A stretch of 43,799 bases of DNA from NCBI RefSeq assembly GCF_900095385.1, contig NZ_FMID01000023.1, positions 1 through 43,799 of the forward strand, given 5' to 3'. Under the pieces are notes generated by a model. It saw only the letters and a program-made list of their open reading frames with translations, did not search any database and had not been told where the DNA came from. Source of the stretch: Methanoculleus chikugoensis (GTDB taxonomy: Archaea; Halobacteriota; Methanomicrobia; Methanomicrobiales; Methanoculleaceae). Below, in pieces: positions 39,789 through 43,799 of this stretch; within the stretch, counting starts at the first letter, position 1, and every line of letters begins with the position of its first letter. Made by a program: the position numbers and the translations under genes.

Positions 39789-40184
39789 ATGACCCACCTC
39801 TCACCTCTCCTGATCGCCCCCTGCGGCATAAACTGCGGGCTCTGCATCGGCTACCTGCGGGAGAAGAACAGGTGCCCGGGCTGCCGGACGGATGATGCCG
39901 CCAGGCTGAACGCGTATTGCGCCCGGTGCAGGATCCGGCAGTGCGAAGACCGTACGGGGGAGTACTGCTACGAATGCGCCGGATATCCCTGCACGCGGCT
40001 GAAACACCTGGACAGGCGCTACACGAAATACCGGACGAGCGTGCTCGACAACCTGCGCGAGATACGGGAACAGGGAGTCACGGAGTTCGTCGAACAGGAG
40101 AAAGTCCGCTGGAGATGCCCACAGTGCGGGAATATCCTCAGCATGCACAGGGATCGCTGCCTGCACTGCGGTCGGGCGTGGTGA
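39789..40184 (+). CDS. DUF3795-like cysteine-rich protein
   Basis: The 131-residue protein starts MTHLSPLLIAPCGINCGLCIGYLREKNRCPGCR, the DUF3795 pattern (CGxxCxxC...CxGC). More cysteines follow in YCARCRIRQCEDRTGEYCYECAGYPCTRLKHLD, and a separate zinc ribbon closes it: WRCPQCGNILSMHRDRCLHCGRAW (about 106-129). Zinc binding is very likely; function is unknown. ATG at 39789 is chosen because upstream codons fall in and after the transposable element. The element inserted about 100 bases upstream may have touched its promoter. Confidence 0.85.
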   Translation: MTHLSPLLIAPCGINCGLCIGYLREKNRCPGCRTDDAARLNAYCARCRIRQCEDRTGEYCYECAGYPCTRLKHLDRRYTKYRTSVLDNLREIREQGVTEFVEQEKVRWRCPQCGNILSMHRDRCLHCGRAW

Positions 40185-40233
40185 GGAGGGAGCATCACCC
40201 GCACCGCCGCCGGTTCCTTTTGTATCTCGATAG

Positions 40234-41706
<1,473 letters not shown>

Positions 41707-41843
41707 TGCCGGGGTGGTGTCCGGGACCCGTATCGTCAGCGGAATCTCCGGTGTGGCGGAGAAGCGGTTCCGGATCGAGCTGCAACTCTTCGGTGTTCCA
41801 CATATTTCTTAAGGCCTCCCTCCCAGATCATGGGCAGGTAACT

Positions 41844-43031
41844 ATGGAAAGCGCTGCCCTAGCAATTGAGATCCAGATGAGCCTCCTCCTCTTCCTCGCT
41901 CTTGCCGGCTACCTCGTGGCATCCCGAATCAACCAGTCGGCGACGATCGGGGCGATTCTTGTGGGGGTTCTCGTCGGACCGAGCGTCCTCGGTCTGATCA
42001 CCTACACGGACTTCGTCGCGACCCTGGCGCATCTTGGGGCAATCATCCTCCTCTTCGTCATCGGTTTCGAGTTCAACATCAGGGATATCCTCGACCCGCG
42101 CTACGGTGTCATCGGCCTTGTCGGCGTGGTCGTCCCGTGGATAGGCGGCTACGCAACTGCCGTCCTCTTCGGGTTCGACTTCGCGAGCGCAGTCTTTGTC
42201 GGCACGGCACTGACGGCGACGAGTATCGCCATAACCGCAAACGTTCTCAAAGAGATCGGCGTGCTCCAGACCGGGGCCGCGAAGGCGATCATCGGCGCCG
42301 CGGTCATCGACGACGTCCTCTCCCTTCTCGTGCTTGCCGTCAGCACCGATCTCGTCGTGAGCGGGGACATCTCGGTGACATCGGTTGCTCTGATTCTGGC
42401 CAAGTCCTTTGGGTTCATCGTCGTCGCCGGTGCCGTCGGGTACTTCGGCATCCGGAAGGTCATCGAGCGGATGGACGCGACACCTCTGGCGCGGAAGTAT
42501 CCCGAGTTCGTCTTCATCTTCGCCATGATGGTGGCGTTCCTATACGCGATGCTCGCCGACCTGGTGGGCTTATCCGGTATCATCGGTGCGTTCCTCGCCG
42601 GGGTCGCCTTCGCCGGTGTCGAACTCCGGCAGAGCAAGGGCGTCTACGAGGGTGCCGAGTACTTCCAGATCGTCTTCGCCTCGATCTTCTTCGTATCGCT
42701 TGGAATCCTCGCGGATATCCGTGCACTCACCTCCGACATGGTCTTCTTCCTCCTGGTGCTGACCCTGGTCGCCATCGTCACCAAGGTCATCGGGTGCGCT
42801 CTCCCCGCACGGGCGATGGGGATGTGCCGGGAGGACTCCCTCATCATCGGGTTCGGGATGGCGCCGCGCGGCGAGGTGGCGATGATCGTCGCCCTGATCG
42901 GGCTCGAGTCGGGACTCATCGGCCAGGGAATCTTCGTTGTCATTGTCCTGATGAGCCTGTTGACCACCCTCATCACCCCGATCGTCTACCGGAACTGGTT
43001 CTTCAAGGGCGCATACTGCGCCGTCGAATGA
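41844..43031 (+). CDS. CPA2-family cation/proton antiporter
   Basis: The 395-residue membrane protein has 12-13 helices and no regulatory TrkA domain. It begins MESAALAIEIQMSLLLFLALAGYLVASRINQSATIGAILVGVLVGPSVLG (typical CPA2), has FVIGFEFNIRDI, the ion-site helix AAVIDDVLSLLVLAVS (about 152-167), LSGIIGAFLAGVAFAG, and GFGMAPRGEVAMIVALIGLESG near the end. The ID-D motif suggests Na+ or K+ exchange against H+. TATA-like ACATATTTC is about 40 bases before the ATG, and GGTAACT precedes it. The frame is open upstream into the enolase gene, but that sequence is not protein-like. Confidence 0.92.
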   Translation: MESAALAIEIQMSLLLFLALAGYLVASRINQSATIGAILVGVLVGPSVLGLITYTDFVATLAHLGAIILLFVIGFEFNIRDILDPRYGVIGLVGVVVPWIGGYATAVLFGFDFASAVFVGTALTATSIAITANVLKEIGVLQTGAAKAIIGAAVIDDVLSLLVLAVSTDLVVSGDISVTSVALILAKSFGFIVVAGAVGYFGIRKVIERMDATPLARKYPEFVFIFAMMVAFLYAMLADLVGLSGIIGAFLAGVAFAGVELRQSKGVYEGAEYFQIVFASIFFVSLGILADIRALTSDMVFFLLVLTLVAIVTKVIGCALPARAMGMCREDSLIIGFGMAPRGEVAMIVALIGLESGLIGQGIFVVIVLMSLLTTLITPIVYRNWFFKGAYCAVE

Positions 43032-43119
43032 TGCAGGGGAGATCCTGCACCCTTTTCTTCGAATCTCCTCTCGCCTTACCGTGCGATAAAAAAGAGTGGC
43101 GGAACCGCGAGCCCCGCAT

Positions 43120-43575
43120 TCACCAGGCTTCCGGGAACGCCATGTTGGTGTAGATGTCCTCGAGGCGCGCCTTGTGGCCCCGCTCCATCGAGGCGAGGCT
43201 CTCAAAGAGCTCGATCTGCTCCGGGTCAACGCTGAGGCTCGCGAGCTGGGTGTACATCTGCATCGCGTCGAGTTCTTTCCTGATCGCGATGACGAGGCCG
43301 TCGAGAGGCTTTAGGTCGGCCGAGAGCGGCGGGACCTCCAGGGTATCGGCCACCTTGTAGTCCCGCTGCGTGTTAAAGGCAAGTTTCCCGGGCTCTTTCA
43401 GGAGAAAGGCTTCGAGCGTCTTTCGGTGTTTGCTCTCCTCACCGGCAAGCTCGTTGAAGAGGTTTTTCAGGTTCTCATCCGTGACCTTCTCCCGGACCGT
43501 GCGGTAGAAGGTGTAGGATTCGATCTCCCTCTCGATGGCGTTCGATATGATCGAACGGTACTCTTCGATGTCCAT
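43120..43575 (-). CDS. Ferritin-like / rubrerythrin-type diiron protein
   Basis: The protein of about 151 residues is an all-helical four-helix bundle: DIEEYRSIISNAIEREIESYTFYRTV (helix A with a metal Glu), NLFNELAGEESKHRKTLEAFL (ExxH), IAIRKELDAMQMYTQLA, and ELFESLASMERGHKARLEDIY (ExxH). The two ExxH motifs match a diiron site of the rubrerythrin-like group, which removes peroxide; the rubredoxin-like Cys domain is absent. Two starts are possible: ATG at 43587 or 43575; GGTG is 9 bases before the second, which is chosen. A TTTTTATACC box about 40 bases upstream is a likely promoter. Confidence 0.88.
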   Translation of the reverse strand: MDIEEYRSIISNAIEREIESYTFYRTVREKVTDENLKNLFNELAGEESKHRKTLEAFLLKEPGKLAFNTQRDYKVADTLEVPPLSADLKPLDGLVIAIRKELDAMQMYTQLASLSVDPEQIELFESLASMERGHKARLEDIYTNMAFPEAW

Positions 43576-43761
43576 GGCTTCATGCACCGGTGGGACAAGT
43601 AGCCTTTGAGGTTTTTATACCTTGTTGGGGGCGGGGTTTGGTAGGGTGCCGGGTCGGTGGGAAGGTGTCTATAGTGCGGCAGGATGGGGAGAGATGGTTA
43701 CCTGCTTCAGGCGGGGATGATCGATAGGGGTTGTATATGGCCCATCCACGGCTTTCCAGGA

Positions 43762-43788
43762 GATATCGCCACGCACTGCCCCCGCCCC
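43762..43788 (+). repeat. Second copy of the dispersed G/C-rich repeat
   Basis: GATATCGCCACGCACTG and the following C-rich bases match 18050-18076 exactly over 27 bases. The sequence is followed by a G-run up to the window edge, so the repeat may extend beyond it. Confidence 0.65.
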
Positions 43789-43799
43789 ATCGGGGGGGG

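Overview
This window reads as a chromosomal segment of a GC-rich methanogenic euryarchaeon of the order Methanomicrobiales, most like Methanoculleus (genus is an inference). Pointers are archaeal elongation factor 1A with ribosomal protein S10, the archaeal cobalamin genes cobZ/cobS/archaeal-type cobT, a two-subunit-type GMP synthase glutaminase, a hexulose-phosphate synthase/RraA fusion, an F420-type luciferase-like oxidoreductase, DUF2115 and DUF5806 proteins, a CetZ-like tubulin homologue, TATA-box promoters (several placed for leaderless mRNAs) and GGAGGTGAT-type ribosome binding sites. No virus, plasmid or CRISPR array is visible. About 46 protein genes and one tRNA are called.

Layout. 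1-3204 (minus): a lipid-linked sugar cluster (DUF2298 membrane protein cut by the window edge, flippase-like membrane protein, family 2 glycosyltransferase, FAD amine-oxidase-like protein). 3316-5586 (plus): CetZ-like GTPase and a secreted, membrane-anchored coiled-coil protein. 5587-6515: a gene-free stretch with a 368 bp inverted-repeat transposable element and a cluster of short hairpin modules. 6516-9821 (minus): EF-1A, S10 and an Agl23-like membrane glycosyltransferase. 9999-12446: a small Cys-rich protein, a siroheme/4Fe-4S reductase-like protein and cobS-cobZ. 12772-16708 (plus): cobT, GMP synthase subunit A, a YkgJ Cys-cluster protein, a TraB-family membrane protein, a nitroreductase. 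16751-18243: DUF2115 and a decayed region holding a frameshifted P-II remnant beside an IS605-like hairpin. 18244-22473: the F420-type oxidoreductase, hps-rraA, and a three-gene operon of two DUF1538 membrane proteins with a P-II-like regulator. 22481-25502 (minus): two phenylacetate-CoA-ligase-type enzymes and a double-ACT protein, overlapping by single bases. 26011-30778: a stand-alone cas1, convergent with an acylphosphatase and a 1188-residue helical-repeat protein. 31045-33729 (minus): DUF5806, a MobB-MoaE fusion and GlmM. 33730-35007: a 1.3 kb gene-free region with repeats and a possible small RNA. 35008-43031 (plus): XerA-like recombinase, sugar epimerase, TPR protein, GDP-mannose-forming enzyme, tRNA-Gln, a second (230 bp) copy of the transposable element, a DUF3795 protein, enolase and a CPA2 antiporter. 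43120-43587 (minus): a ferritin-like protein.

The strongest non-routine signals are the two copies of a non-coding transposable element with 14 bp terminal inverted repeats and perfect, different 5 bp target duplications; the hairpin modules that appear to have been inserted into the longer copy; the Cas1 protein with intact candidate catalytic residues but no CRISPR partners in the window; and the DUF1538/P-II operon. Functions are assigned by reading the protein sequences against remembered family motifs; no database search was run.
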